64,000 bases of DNA from Rhodococcus qingshengii JCM 15477 (GTDB lineage Bacteria; Actinomycetota; Actinomycetes; Mycobacteriales; Mycobacteriaceae), in NCBI RefSeq assembly GCF_023221595.1, contig NZ_CP096563.1, positions 186,001 through 250,000 of the forward strand, given 5' to 3'. Below, in pieces: positions 33,937-41,335 of this stretch. Both the position numbers and the translations under genes were made by a program. Positions within the stretch are counted from its first letter, which is position 1. Each line of letters begins with the position of its first letter. Under the pieces are notes generated by a model. That model was not told where the DNA came from. It did not search any database and worked only from the letters and a program-made list of their open reading frames with translations.

Positions 33937-36900
33937 GTGTTGGTGAGAAGAAGTTCCGCGGTCGTGGTGGCGGCGTTGGTCGGTGGCGTGCTGGTGGCAG
34001 GTGGCGTTGCTTCGGCAGCTCCGACGTCATCTCCCGCGGTGGAGAACTCGATCGGGTTCAAACTGGGTTGCGATGGTTACGAGCACCCTGGCTTGGGCAG
34101 CATCTCCGACGAATTCCACTCCACGGGCGTGACCATCTCGGCTCCGGAGAAGGTCGCGGCGGGGTCGACGTTCACCTACCGAGTCCAGCCAGGTGCGATG
34201 ACTGTTCCCACGAGTGGTCATGCGGGGCGTTCGGCGATCAGGTGGACACGGATGAAGTACGACTTCGACATTCCTACGGGGGTGTCGTTGGTCGATGCTC
34301 AGGTAGTGGCGGGTACGTCGTCGAATTTGTCGGGTGCGGCGCCCTCGGTAATTCGAATCAACGACGGTGGTTCGCCGGATGCTGCGGGCACTCACTTGCG
34401 TATTTCGGGGAACAATCAGACTGCTGACTCCAATGGCGGTGGTGGAAACGGTCCGAGTGCAAGTAAGAACGATGATGGCGGAATCGGCGCGGAGGCTGGA
34501 AAGACTTTCCGGTTGCCGGCGATCGATGTGACGGTGATTGCGGGTGGTGCGGGTAGCACTGTGCAGCCGAAGTTAAGGGTGACGGATGGCAATTCGGGAT
34601 CCTTTGATTCTCCGAAAAATGCCTTCACCTTCTTGCAGCGCGAGAAGGACGTCTTCACCGTCGCATACTGGGAGAGGTACAACTGCTCTCCGCATGACTC
34701 ACGCAGCGCGGGATTGAATGCGGGTGGTCAGGCATTGGCCACCGTCAACATCGTCTCGCAGGTGGCGACCACGACCGCAGTGACGTCCGGCGCGTCGGCA
34801 ACGATCGGTCAATCGACGGATTTGATTGCGCAGGTCTCCCCGGCGCCGACAGGCGGCACCGTTCAGTTCAAGGATGGCGGGACTGACATCGGCGCCCCGG
34901 TGGCCGTCGTCAATGGCGTTGCCACACTGCCACATACATTCACCGCGGCGGGAGATCACTCCATCACCGCTGTGTACGACGGTGTTCTCGAGTTTCTGAC
35001 ATCCACGTCACCGGCACGCACAGTGAGCGTGGCCGCTGCCGTTGTACAGACGACTGCGTCGTTGACAGTGCCGAGTAGTGCCGTCGAGCAGACCTCGGTC
35101 GCGCTGACCGCAAACATCTCACCGGCAGCTAACGGCGGAACGGTCCAGTTCAAGGACGGTGGCATCGACATCGGCGGACCCATCGCGGTGACTGGCGGAG
35201 CGGCGACCCTGGATCACACGTTCACCACGACGGGATCACACTCGATCACTGCGGTCTACTCAGGTACTGCAGGTTTTGGTGGTTCGACCGCGCAAGCTCA
35301 GACCATCGAGATCTCGAGCTCAGCGCTGAGTACGACTACAACGCTTCAAGTTCCGGCTACGACGGTCACGGGTACGGTTGTTGATCTGACGGCGACGGTT
35401 GCTCCGAACAACGCTGTGGGTTCGGTGCAGTTCAAGTCGAATGGCACTGCGATCGGTTCACCGGTGACGGTGACTGGCGGTGTTGCGACATTGAGCCATA
35501 CGTTCGATACTGCTGGTGCTCAGAGTGTTACGGCTGACTTCACAGCTGGTGCAGGGTTTGTGAGTTCGTCGGCGCCTGCTCAGACGGTGACGGTGTCTGA
35601 TCCGGCTCCGGTGGATGTGGAGACGACGACGTCGTTGTCGGTTCCCGCGACTGCCATCACGGGTACGGCTGTTGATCTGACCGCGACGGTTGCTCCGAAC
35701 AATGCTGTGGGTTCGGTGCAGTTCAAGTCGAACGGTGCGGCGATCGGCTCGCCGGTGACAGTCTCCGCGGGTGTTGCGACACTGAGCCATTCGTTCGATG
35801 CTGCTGGTGCTCAGAGTGTTACGGCTGACTTCACAGCTGGTGCAGGGTTTGTGAGCTCGTCGGCGTCGGCTCAGACGGTGACGGTGTCGGATCCGGCTCC
35901 GGTGGATGTGGTGACCACGACGTCACTCTCGGTTCCCGCGACGGCGGTTACGGGTACTGCTGTTGATCTGACGGCGACGGTTGCTCCGAGCAACGCTGTC
36001 GGTTCGGTGCAGTTCAAGTCGAACGGCACGGCGATCGGTTCACCGGTGACGGTGACTGGCGGTGTTGCGACATTGAGCCATACGTTCGATACTGCTGGTG
36101 CTCAGAGTGTTACGGCTGACTTCACTGCTGGTGCAGGGTTTGTCAGCTCGTCGGCGTCGGCTCAGGCGGTGACGGTCTCTGATCCGGCTCCGGTGGATGT
36201 GGTGACGACGACGTCGCTGTCGGTTCCGGCTACGGCGGTTACGGGTACTGCTGTTGATCTCACCGCGACGGTAGCTCCGAACAACGCTGTGGGTTCGGTG
36301 CAGTTCAAGTCAAATGGCACTGCGATCGGTTCCCCGGTGACGGTGTCCGGTGGCACCGCGACCCTCTCACATTCTTTCGATGCTGCTGGTGCACAGAGCA
36401 TTACCGCGGATTTCACCGCTGGTGCCGGATTCAAGAACTCGGTTGCGAGTGCGAAGTCAGTTCAGGTCAGTGTTGCCGACCAGGAATCCGTCGTCGAACT
36501 GAATATCCCGACCGACGCCAAAACTGGTGTGGCGACCGACTTGTGGGCAACCGTCCGAACGTCGTCGGATGATGCTGTCGGCGTCGGAACCGTGCAGTTC
36601 TACGACGGTGGCGTCGCGATCGGCGGTCCTGAAGCGGTTACGGCCGGCGCTGCCGGCCTGACGCATTCGTTTACCTCTGCGGGTGCGCACAGCATCACTG
36701 CGGTCTATTCGGGAGGAGCCGGTGTAGTCGGATCCTCGGCCCAGGCGCGGACGGTGAATGTAACGGACCCTGCGCCTTCGGATGTCACCACGGAGACTGT
36801 GGTGACGGTGCCTGGTGATGCCGTGGTGAACAAGTCTGTGACGCTGTCGGCGACTGTCAGTTCGGTGCAGAACGGTGGAACGGTTCAGTTCATGGATGGG

Positions 36901-37134
36901 GATACTCCGATCGGTGACGCTGTTGCAGTGGTCAACGGGATCGCGGCGCTGAACCACACCTTCACCACAACCGGCACGCATTCGATTTCGGCAATCTACA
37001 GCGGGGCAACCGGATTCACAGGATCCACCTCGACGGCCCACGCAATTCAGATCAAGGCTGCAACCGGCGGTGGCACGGGCAGCCTCGGTTCAGGAAGCGC
37101 TGGCTCGAGCGATTTCCTTCCGTTCGGTTCCTGA
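33937..37134 (+). CDS. secreted Ig-like repeat protein 2
   Basis: A 1,065-residue paralogue of the preceding gene. GTG at 33937 follows GAGGAGAG and starts a signal peptide (RRSSAVVVAALVGGVLVAGGVASA). The N-terminal domain (residues about 30-270) resembles that of protein 1 (FTYRVQP, VVAGTSSNLSGAAPSVIRINDGG, LRISGNNQ, and end cysteines LGCDG and YNCSP). Next are two diverged Ig units, four units nearly identical to those of protein 1, two more diverged units, and a Gly/Ser tail ending LPFGS. It has no classical wall-sorting signal. It is likely a partner or variant of protein 1 on the cell surface. Confidence 0.85.
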   Translation: MLVRRSSAVVVAALVGGVLVAGGVASAAPTSSPAVENSIGFKLGCDGYEHPGLGSISDEFHSTGVTISAPEKVAAGSTFTYRVQPGAMTVPTSGHAGRSAIRWTRMKYDFDIPTGVSLVDAQVVAGTSSNLSGAAPSVIRINDGGSPDAAGTHLRISGNNQTADSNGGGGNGPSASKNDDGGIGAEAGKTFRLPAIDVTVIAGGAGSTVQPKLRVTDGNSGSFDSPKNAFTFLQREKDVFTVAYWERYNCSPHDSRSAGLNAGGQALATVNIVSQVATTTAVTSGASATIGQSTDLIAQVSPAPTGGTVQFKDGGTDIGAPVAVVNGVATLPHTFTAAGDHSITAVYDGVLEFLTSTSPARTVSVAAAVVQTTASLTVPSSAVEQTSVALTANISPAANGGTVQFKDGGIDIGGPIAVTGGAATLDHTFTTTGSHSITAVYSGTAGFGGSTAQAQTIEISSSALSTTTTLQVPATTVTGTVVDLTATVAPNNAVGSVQFKSNGTAIGSPVTVTGGVATLSHTFDTAGAQSVTADFTAGAGFVSSSAPAQTVTVSDPAPVDVETTTSLSVPATAITGTAVDLTATVAPNNAVGSVQFKSNGAAIGSPVTVSAGVATLSHSFDAAGAQSVTADFTAGAGFVSSSASAQTVTVSDPAPVDVVTTTSLSVPATAVTGTAVDLTATVAPSNAVGSVQFKSNGTAIGSPVTVTGGVATLSHTFDTAGAQSVTADFTAGAGFVSSSASAQAVTVSDPAPVDVVTTTSLSVPATAVTGTAVDLTATVAPNNAVGSVQFKSNGTAIGSPVTVSGGTATLSHSFDAAGAQSITADFTAGAGFKNSVASAKSVQVSVADQESVVELNIPTDAKTGVATDLWATVRTSSDDAVGVGTVQFYDGGVAIGGPEAVTAGAAGLTHSFTSAGAHSITAVYSGGAGVVGSSAQARTVNVTDPAPSDVTTETVVTVPGDAVVNKSVTLSATVSSVQNGGTVQFMDGDTPIGDAVAVVNGIAALNHTFTTTGTHSISAIYSGATGFTGSTSTAHAIQIKAATGGGTGSLGSGSAGSSDFLPFGS
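35320..36483 (+). repeat. four tandem 291-bp coding repeats, same family as in gene 1
   Basis: Units begin at 35320, 35611, 35902 and 36193. Their sequence is shared with the six units at 31297-33042, giving ten near-identical direct copies within 5.2 kb. Crossing over between the two arrays could delete or fuse the genes, and short-read assemblies may miscount the units. Confidence 0.93.
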
Positions 37135-37144
37135 CCGAAGCAGT

Positions 37145-37984
37145 TCAGGTCGCGGCCCCGAGGCAATATCCCTCGGGGCCGATCGACAGGGTGAACTGCA
37201 TCGAGCGCGAGTTACCGGTTCCGTCGCTGACGGGCAGGGTGACACGGACGTAGTCGCCGCGAACCGGAGTGACTGTTGCAGCGTCGGCGTCGAAAGACTT
37301 GATACCGGCCAGCTGATTCGGATCGAGCTTGAGAGGCGGCTGGCCGGTTGCGCCGGTGCCGTCCGGATCCCACGGGCTGTTGCCGGGGCAGATCAGTGGA
37401 TAGAACGTCTCGACGTCGCGGGTATTGACCGGCCGTCCCGTGGCGCGTGAGAGAAACCTGACGACGGCGTGGGAAGCGTCGGCCGCGGTGTAGAAGTTTG
37501 ATTGCCCCGCAGGGAAGACGAACGGGCACGCATAGCCGGAAGCGATCTCCGAGCGCTTGGCGGCGACGGAGAGTCCGCCGCCGCTCCAGGTGACCGCGTA
37601 CTGGCCGTCGACGCCTGGTGCGGCGATGGCCGTCAAGATGGCGGGAACATCCGAGTATCGGTCGGCGATCGTTGTGGGCGGCATCGTCCAGCATGCGTTC
37701 GTGAGCGCGTCCACGTCCAAGGACACCAGGTCCGTTGCCCAAGCTGCCAAGGCCGGCGCAGCAGCCGGATTGCCGGGCACGTCACCAACCGGAGGTGGCG
37801 CGGCCGGCGCAGCGGGCGCAATTGTCGTCGTGGGTGCGAGAGTGGTTGTCGTCGTGGGTTCAGTCGTCGGCGGAGACGGTTCGTCCGTCAGGATTCCCGT
37901 CCGTCCGTCGTCCTCACATGCGGTTATCGCCAACGTCATGGCGAGTGCGACTGCCCCCACTGCCGCTCGTCCTGCCGACTTCAT
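37145..37984 (-). CDS. putative lipoprotein
   Basis: From the ATG at 37982-37984 (MKSAGRAAVGAVALAMTLAITACEDDG) it is a 279-residue protein with lipobox AITAC (Cys23). A Thr/Pro-rich linker (EPTTTTTLAPTTTIAPAAPAAPPP) leads to a domain of about 190 residues with four cysteines (NACWTMPP, YACPFVF, PLICPGN, GYCLG) probably forming two disulfides. I do not recognise the domain; similar proteins occur in other rhodococci and nocardiae. The 3' end contains a hairpin that may terminate both this gene and the convergent Ig-repeat gene. Confidence 0.75.
   Translation of the reverse strand: MKSAGRAAVGAVALAMTLAITACEDDGRTGILTDEPSPPTTEPTTTTTLAPTTTIAPAAPAAPPPVGDVPGNPAAAPALAAWATDLVSLDVDALTNACWTMPPTTIADRYSDVPAILTAIAAPGVDGQYAVTWSGGGLSVAAKRSEIASGYACPFVFPAGQSNFYTAADASHAVVRFLSRATGRPVNTRDVETFYPLICPGNSPWDPDGTGATGQPPLKLDPNQLAGIKSFDADAATVTPVRGDYVRVTLPVSDGTGNSRSMQFTLSIGPEGYCLGAAT
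37153..37181. terminator. bidirectional hairpin between convergent genes
   Basis: CGGCCCCGAGG (37153-37163) and CCTCGGGGCCG (37171-37181) are perfect 11-bp arms around a 7-base AT-rich loop. It lies 19 bp past the Ig-repeat stop and inside the last codons of the leftward lipoprotein gene. It has no T-tract. Confidence 0.55.
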
Positions 37985-38077
37985 TCGTTCGTACGCCCCT
38001 TTTGCGACATTCTGACCAACATCCACCCCAGAACTGCTGCGGGTCAGATCACGGATTCCCGTCTACGCTAGCGAACT

Positions 38078-38833
38078 GTGGATCCCGTTTACAGAACAGT
38101 CATCGGCATCGCCCGTACCGTCTTCGCTTTCGAGGGCCTGAAGTTCTCCGTCAAGGGAGAGCAGAACATCCCGGCGTCCGGTGGCGCCGTGATCGCGATC
38201 AACCACACCGGGTACATGGACTTCACGTATGCGGGACTGCCGGCACGGACCCCGAAGCGCTACATCCGGTTCATGGCCAAGAAAGAGGTCTTCGACAACA
38301 AGATCTCCGGACCGATCATGCGGGCCCTCAAGCACATCCCGGTCGACCGCGGCGCGGGCGCCGACTCCTACAAGGCGGCCGTAGATTTCCTGAAGCGCGG
38401 CGAATTGGTGGGCGTGTACCCCGAAGCCACGATCAGTCGGAGCTTCGAGATCAAGGAATTCAAGTCCGGCGCCGCCCGCATGGCGATCGAGGCGGGCGTC
38501 CCGATCGTTCCCGTCGTCATCTGGGGCGCTCAGCGCGTGTGGACGAAGGGTTATCCGAAGCGTTTGGGCCGCACCAACACTCCCATCTCCATTGCCGTCG
38601 GCGAGCCGATTGCACCTTTCGAGCCGGCGAGTGAGCTGACGGCGAAGCTGCGGTCGACGATGCAGGAGTTGCTGCACGATCTGCAGAAGAACTACGACCA
38701 TCCCGCTGGCGAGTACTGGGTGCCGGCCCGCCTCGGTGGCAGCGCGCCGACGCTCGAGCAGGCCGACAAGATGGATGCCGATGAGGCCGAGGCGAAAGCC
38801 AAGGCTCGCGAGGCGCGGAAGTCCGAAGGCTGA
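38078..38833 (+). CDS. PlsC-type lysophospholipid acyltransferase
   Basis: A 251-residue acyltransferase of the 1-acylglycerol-3-phosphate type. The catalytic block is INHTGYMDFTYAG (His43-x4-Asp48), followed by GVYPEATISRSFEIKEFKSGAARMA, the substrate-phosphate motif. The tail is rich in charged residues. It probably uses a GTG start at 38078. It is followed 3 bp later by a paralogue, like the Rv3816c-Rv3815c group, and is likely membrane-associated in phospholipid or other acyl-lipid synthesis. Confidence 0.9.
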   Translation: MDPVYRTVIGIARTVFAFEGLKFSVKGEQNIPASGGAVIAINHTGYMDFTYAGLPARTPKRYIRFMAKKEVFDNKISGPIMRALKHIPVDRGAGADSYKAAVDFLKRGELVGVYPEATISRSFEIKEFKSGAARMAIEAGVPIVPVVIWGAQRVWTKGYPKRLGRTNTPISIAVGEPIAPFEPASELTAKLRSTMQELLHDLQKNYDHPAGEYWVPARLGGSAPTLEQADKMDADEAEAKAKAREARKSEG

Positions 38834-38836
38834 CCG

Positions 38837-39571
38837 ATGTCCTTCGAACCCGTTTACACCGCTGTCGAGGTAGTCGCGCGTGGTTTGAGCGGTTTCCAGG
38901 GCGTGAAAGTCACCCGCACCGGGACGGAACACGTCCCGGTGTCCGGCGGTGCCGTCATCGCGATCAACCACACGAGCTACCTCGATTTCATACCGGCGGC
39001 CCTGGCGGTCGGTACCGCGAAACGCAAGCTCAGGGTGATGGCAAAGGCCGAGTTGGCGGACAACAAGGTCCTCGGCTTCCTCATGCGTGGATGCGGTGTC
39101 ATCGAAGTCGATCGCTCTGCCGGAGCGCAGGCGTATCGAGCCGGAGTCGACGCCCTGAAACGGGGCGAACTGGTGGGCGTCTACCCGGAGGCGACGATCA
39201 GCCGGAGCTTCGAGATCAAGGAAATGAAATCCGGAGCAGCTCGGATGGCCATCGACGCCGGCGTTCCGATAATTCCGCTGATCGTCTGGGGCGCCCAGCG
39301 GATCGTCACCAAGGGCGGACCGAAAAATCTGGGCCGCAATCATTTCCCGATCTCGGTGGAGGTGGGTGCACCGATCGATCCGGTCGAGCCCGCCGAAGCG
39401 TTGAGCGAGATTCTGCGCATCGAGATGGATGCAATCCTGCGCCACGTGCAGGACGGGTTCGTGCACGAGCCCGGGGCGTACTGGGTGCCTCGTCGACTCG
39501 GCGGTGGCGCACCGACGCCGGAGGAAGCTGCGGCCATGGACGCACAGGAACGCGCGAAGCGGGCGCGCTGA
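38837..39571 (+). CDS. second PlsC-type lysophospholipid acyltransferase
   Basis: A 244-residue paralogue of the upstream gene, with INHTSYLDFIPAA (His45-x4-Asp50) and GVYPEATISRSFEIKEMKSGAARMA. The two proteins share long identical stretches around the second motif, indicating a tandem duplication, but differ in the substrate-facing region after the HxxxxD block. ATG at 38837 lies 3 bp after the first gene's stop, so they are co-translated. The pair corresponds to the Rv3816c/Rv3815c arrangement. Confidence 0.9.
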   Translation: MSFEPVYTAVEVVARGLSGFQGVKVTRTGTEHVPVSGGAVIAINHTSYLDFIPAALAVGTAKRKLRVMAKAELADNKVLGFLMRGCGVIEVDRSAGAQAYRAGVDALKRGELVGVYPEATISRSFEIKEMKSGAARMAIDAGVPIIPLIVWGAQRIVTKGGPKNLGRNHFPISVEVGAPIDPVEPAEALSEILRIEMDAILRHVQDGFVHEPGAYWVPRRLGGGAPTPEEAAAMDAQERAKRAR

Positions 39572-39596
39572 ATAGACGGCGCTTGCGCTGATGCGG

Positions 39597-40304
39597 TCAG
39601 TACACGGCGTTGGCTCCGTACTCGGCCTGCGCACTCGTGAAGCCCTCGTACTCGAGCTGTTCGATCAGTCCTGACCTGGAGAACGACGTCATCTCGAGGT
39701 ACTGCTCGGCACTCAGCGCAGCCTGCTTGTTCCAATCGGCGTTCAAATTGTCTACCGCGTACGTCGCATCCTCCGTGGAGAAACCTTCGTACTCGAGCTG
39801 TTCGATCAGTCCGCTGCGGGAGAAGGCAGTCATGTCGATGTACTGCTGGGCGGATCGGACGGCGTTCCGCTGACCGGAGCTGACCTGCGGCCTGGCCGGG
39901 GCAGGCGCAACTGTCGTAGTGACCACAGGTGCGGGCGCCTGGTATGTGGTCGTCGTGGGCGCCGCCACCTTGCTGGACGACGGGGCAGGAGCAGCGGGCG
40001 GCGCACTGACGATCGGTGCGACAGCTGCAGGCGTCGTAGAAGCAGTGGTAGTCGGTGCAGCGGTGGTGGTCGGTGCAGCGGTGGACTTCGAGTCGTCCTT
40101 ATCTCGTCCACCGAGGAGGCCTGCGACGACAAGCAACACGACGACTCCACCGGCAATCCACGGCCACTTCTTCGACTTCTTCTCAGGTTGCGGTTGCGGC
40201 GAAGGCACCTGGAATTGGGGCTGTGAGTTGCCATAGGGCTGGGAATTCCCGTAAGGCTGGGAGTTTCCATAGGGCGGCGGGGGCAGATCGGGCGGCACGG
40301 ACAT
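39597..40304 (-). CDS. membrane-anchored protein with two Ltp modules
   Basis: A 235-residue protein starting at the ATG at 40302-40304 (MSVPPDLPPPPYGNSQ). The cytosolic head has three PYGNSQ repeats; one helix spans about 47-66 (WPWIAGGVVVLLVVAGLLGG), then a Thr/Ala/Pro-rich stalk. The C-terminal 90 residues contain two copies of a 40-residue module (SAQQYIDMTAFSRSGLIEQL and SAEQYLEMTSFSRSGLIEQL, each followed by EYEGF) matching the Ltp domain, first known from a phage superinfection-exclusion lipoprotein. Unlike that protein it is transmembrane-anchored. Its role here is unknown. Confidence 0.85.
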   Translation of the reverse strand: MSVPPDLPPPPYGNSQPYGNSQPYGNSQPQFQVPSPQPQPEKKSKKWPWIAGGVVVLLVVAGLLGGRDKDDSKSTAAPTTTAAPTTTASTTPAAVAPIVSAPPAAPAPSSSKVAAPTTTTYQAPAPVVTTTVAPAPARPQVSSGQRNAVRSAQQYIDMTAFSRSGLIEQLEYEGFSTEDATYAVDNLNADWNKQAALSAEQYLEMTSFSRSGLIEQLEYEGFTSAQAEYGANAVY

Positions 40305-40458
40305 GGGTGTTTCTCCCTTTGTGAAAGTCTTGTTCTCCCGCAATAGATACCAGACCGGTCGGACTGAAATGCGTTTTGCGCGAATCTCTCGCGGTTTCGC
40401 GATGTCCGAAGCGGGCGCGCTGAGCGAGACCGTCGTACCGGGCAGGCACAATGGCGGT

Positions 40459-41298
40459 GTGAGCCCAGACCGTCGTATCAGCCCTGACCGCCCAACCTTG
40501 GTTGCGACCGATGTCGACGGCACCCTCATCGATCACGACGAGTTGGTCAGTGCCCGCACCCGCGCCGCCGTGCATGCCGTCGTCGAATCCGGCACGCCGT
40601 TCCTGCTGGCAACCGGGCGTCCTCCGCGATGGATTTCGCCCGTCGTCGAGGGCTTGGGATACGCGCCACTCGCCGTCTGCGCCAATGGAGCCGTTGTCTA
40701 CGACAGCTACGCCGACCGCGTCCTCAGCGCCGCGACCTTGTCGGTCGACGCACTCACCGAACTCTCCGAGCTGGCACTGGTTGCACTCCCGGGCGCAGGT
40801 TTGGCCGCGGAACGAGTGGGGGAGAGCGCACATGACGCCGCCACCCCACAGTTCGTCAGCTCACCGGACTACGAACATGCCTGGCTCAACCCGGACAACA
40901 CCGAGATGTCCGAGGACGAAGTGCTTGCGGCGCCGGCCGTCAAACTCCTGATTCGCCGTCCAGGCATGACCAGCACGGCGATGTACGACACGCTCGCTCC
41001 GCACGTCGGTGCGCTCGCCGACATGACGTACTCCACCGAGAACGGACTGATCGAACTCTCGGCGCCGGGCATCACGAAGGCGTCGGGCCTGGTTGCTGCC
41101 GCGGAGAGGTTCGGCTTCGACCTGTCGGGTCTGGTGGCCTTCGGAGACATGCCCAACGACATCCCGATGCTGGGGATGGCTCGACTCGGCGTCGCCATGG
41201 GCAACGCTCACCCCGAAGCCAAAGCCGCAGCCGACGAGGTCACCGACACCAATTCGGCACACGGGGTCGCAAAAGTCCTCGAGCGCTGGTGGTCGTAG
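40459..41298 (+). CDS. HAD-family (Cof-type) phosphatase
   Basis: A 279-residue Cof-subfamily HAD hydrolase: TLVATDVDGTLIDHD (nucleophile Asp18 and Asp20), FLLATGRPPRW (motif II Thr), a C2B cap, and LVAFGDMPNDIPMLGMARLGVAMGNAHPEAKAAADEVT (motif IV). The GTG at 40459 (VSPDRRISPDRPTL) is preferred; an ATG at 40402 is a longer option. It corresponds to Rv3813c. Substrates are probably sugar phosphates or flavin mononucleotide-like compounds. Confidence 0.88.
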   Translation: MSPDRRISPDRPTLVATDVDGTLIDHDELVSARTRAAVHAVVESGTPFLLATGRPPRWISPVVEGLGYAPLAVCANGAVVYDSYADRVLSAATLSVDALTELSELALVALPGAGLAAERVGESAHDAATPQFVSSPDYEHAWLNPDNTEMSEDEVLAAPAVKLLIRRPGMTSTAMYDTLAPHVGALADMTYSTENGLIELSAPGITKASGLVAAAERFGFDLSGLVAFGDMPNDIPMLGMARLGVAMGNAHPEAKAAADEVTDTNSAHGVAKVLERWWS

Positions 41299-41319
41299 AA
41301 CCCACCAGCGCCCGAGGAC
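41275..41319. terminator. bidirectional terminator-like hairpin
   Basis: Arms GTCCTCGAGCGCTGGTGG (from 41275) and CCACCAGCGCCCGAGGAC (to 41319) pair over about 17 bp with one bulge. It spans the stop of the HAD gene and precedes the stop of the convergent amidase gene. Confidence 0.65.
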
Positions 41320-41335
41320 GTGTACTGCTCGAGTG

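Noticed and set aside
31297..36483. CRISPR array or satellite-like repeats
   Set aside because: The 291-bp period is in frame, has no unique spacers and encodes Ig-like domains; it is a protein repeat.
38063..39634. 523-codon open frame on the minus strand
   Set aside because: It lies opposite the two PlsC acyltransferase genes, which carry proper catalytic motifs; its translation is Arg/Asp/His-rich without domains.
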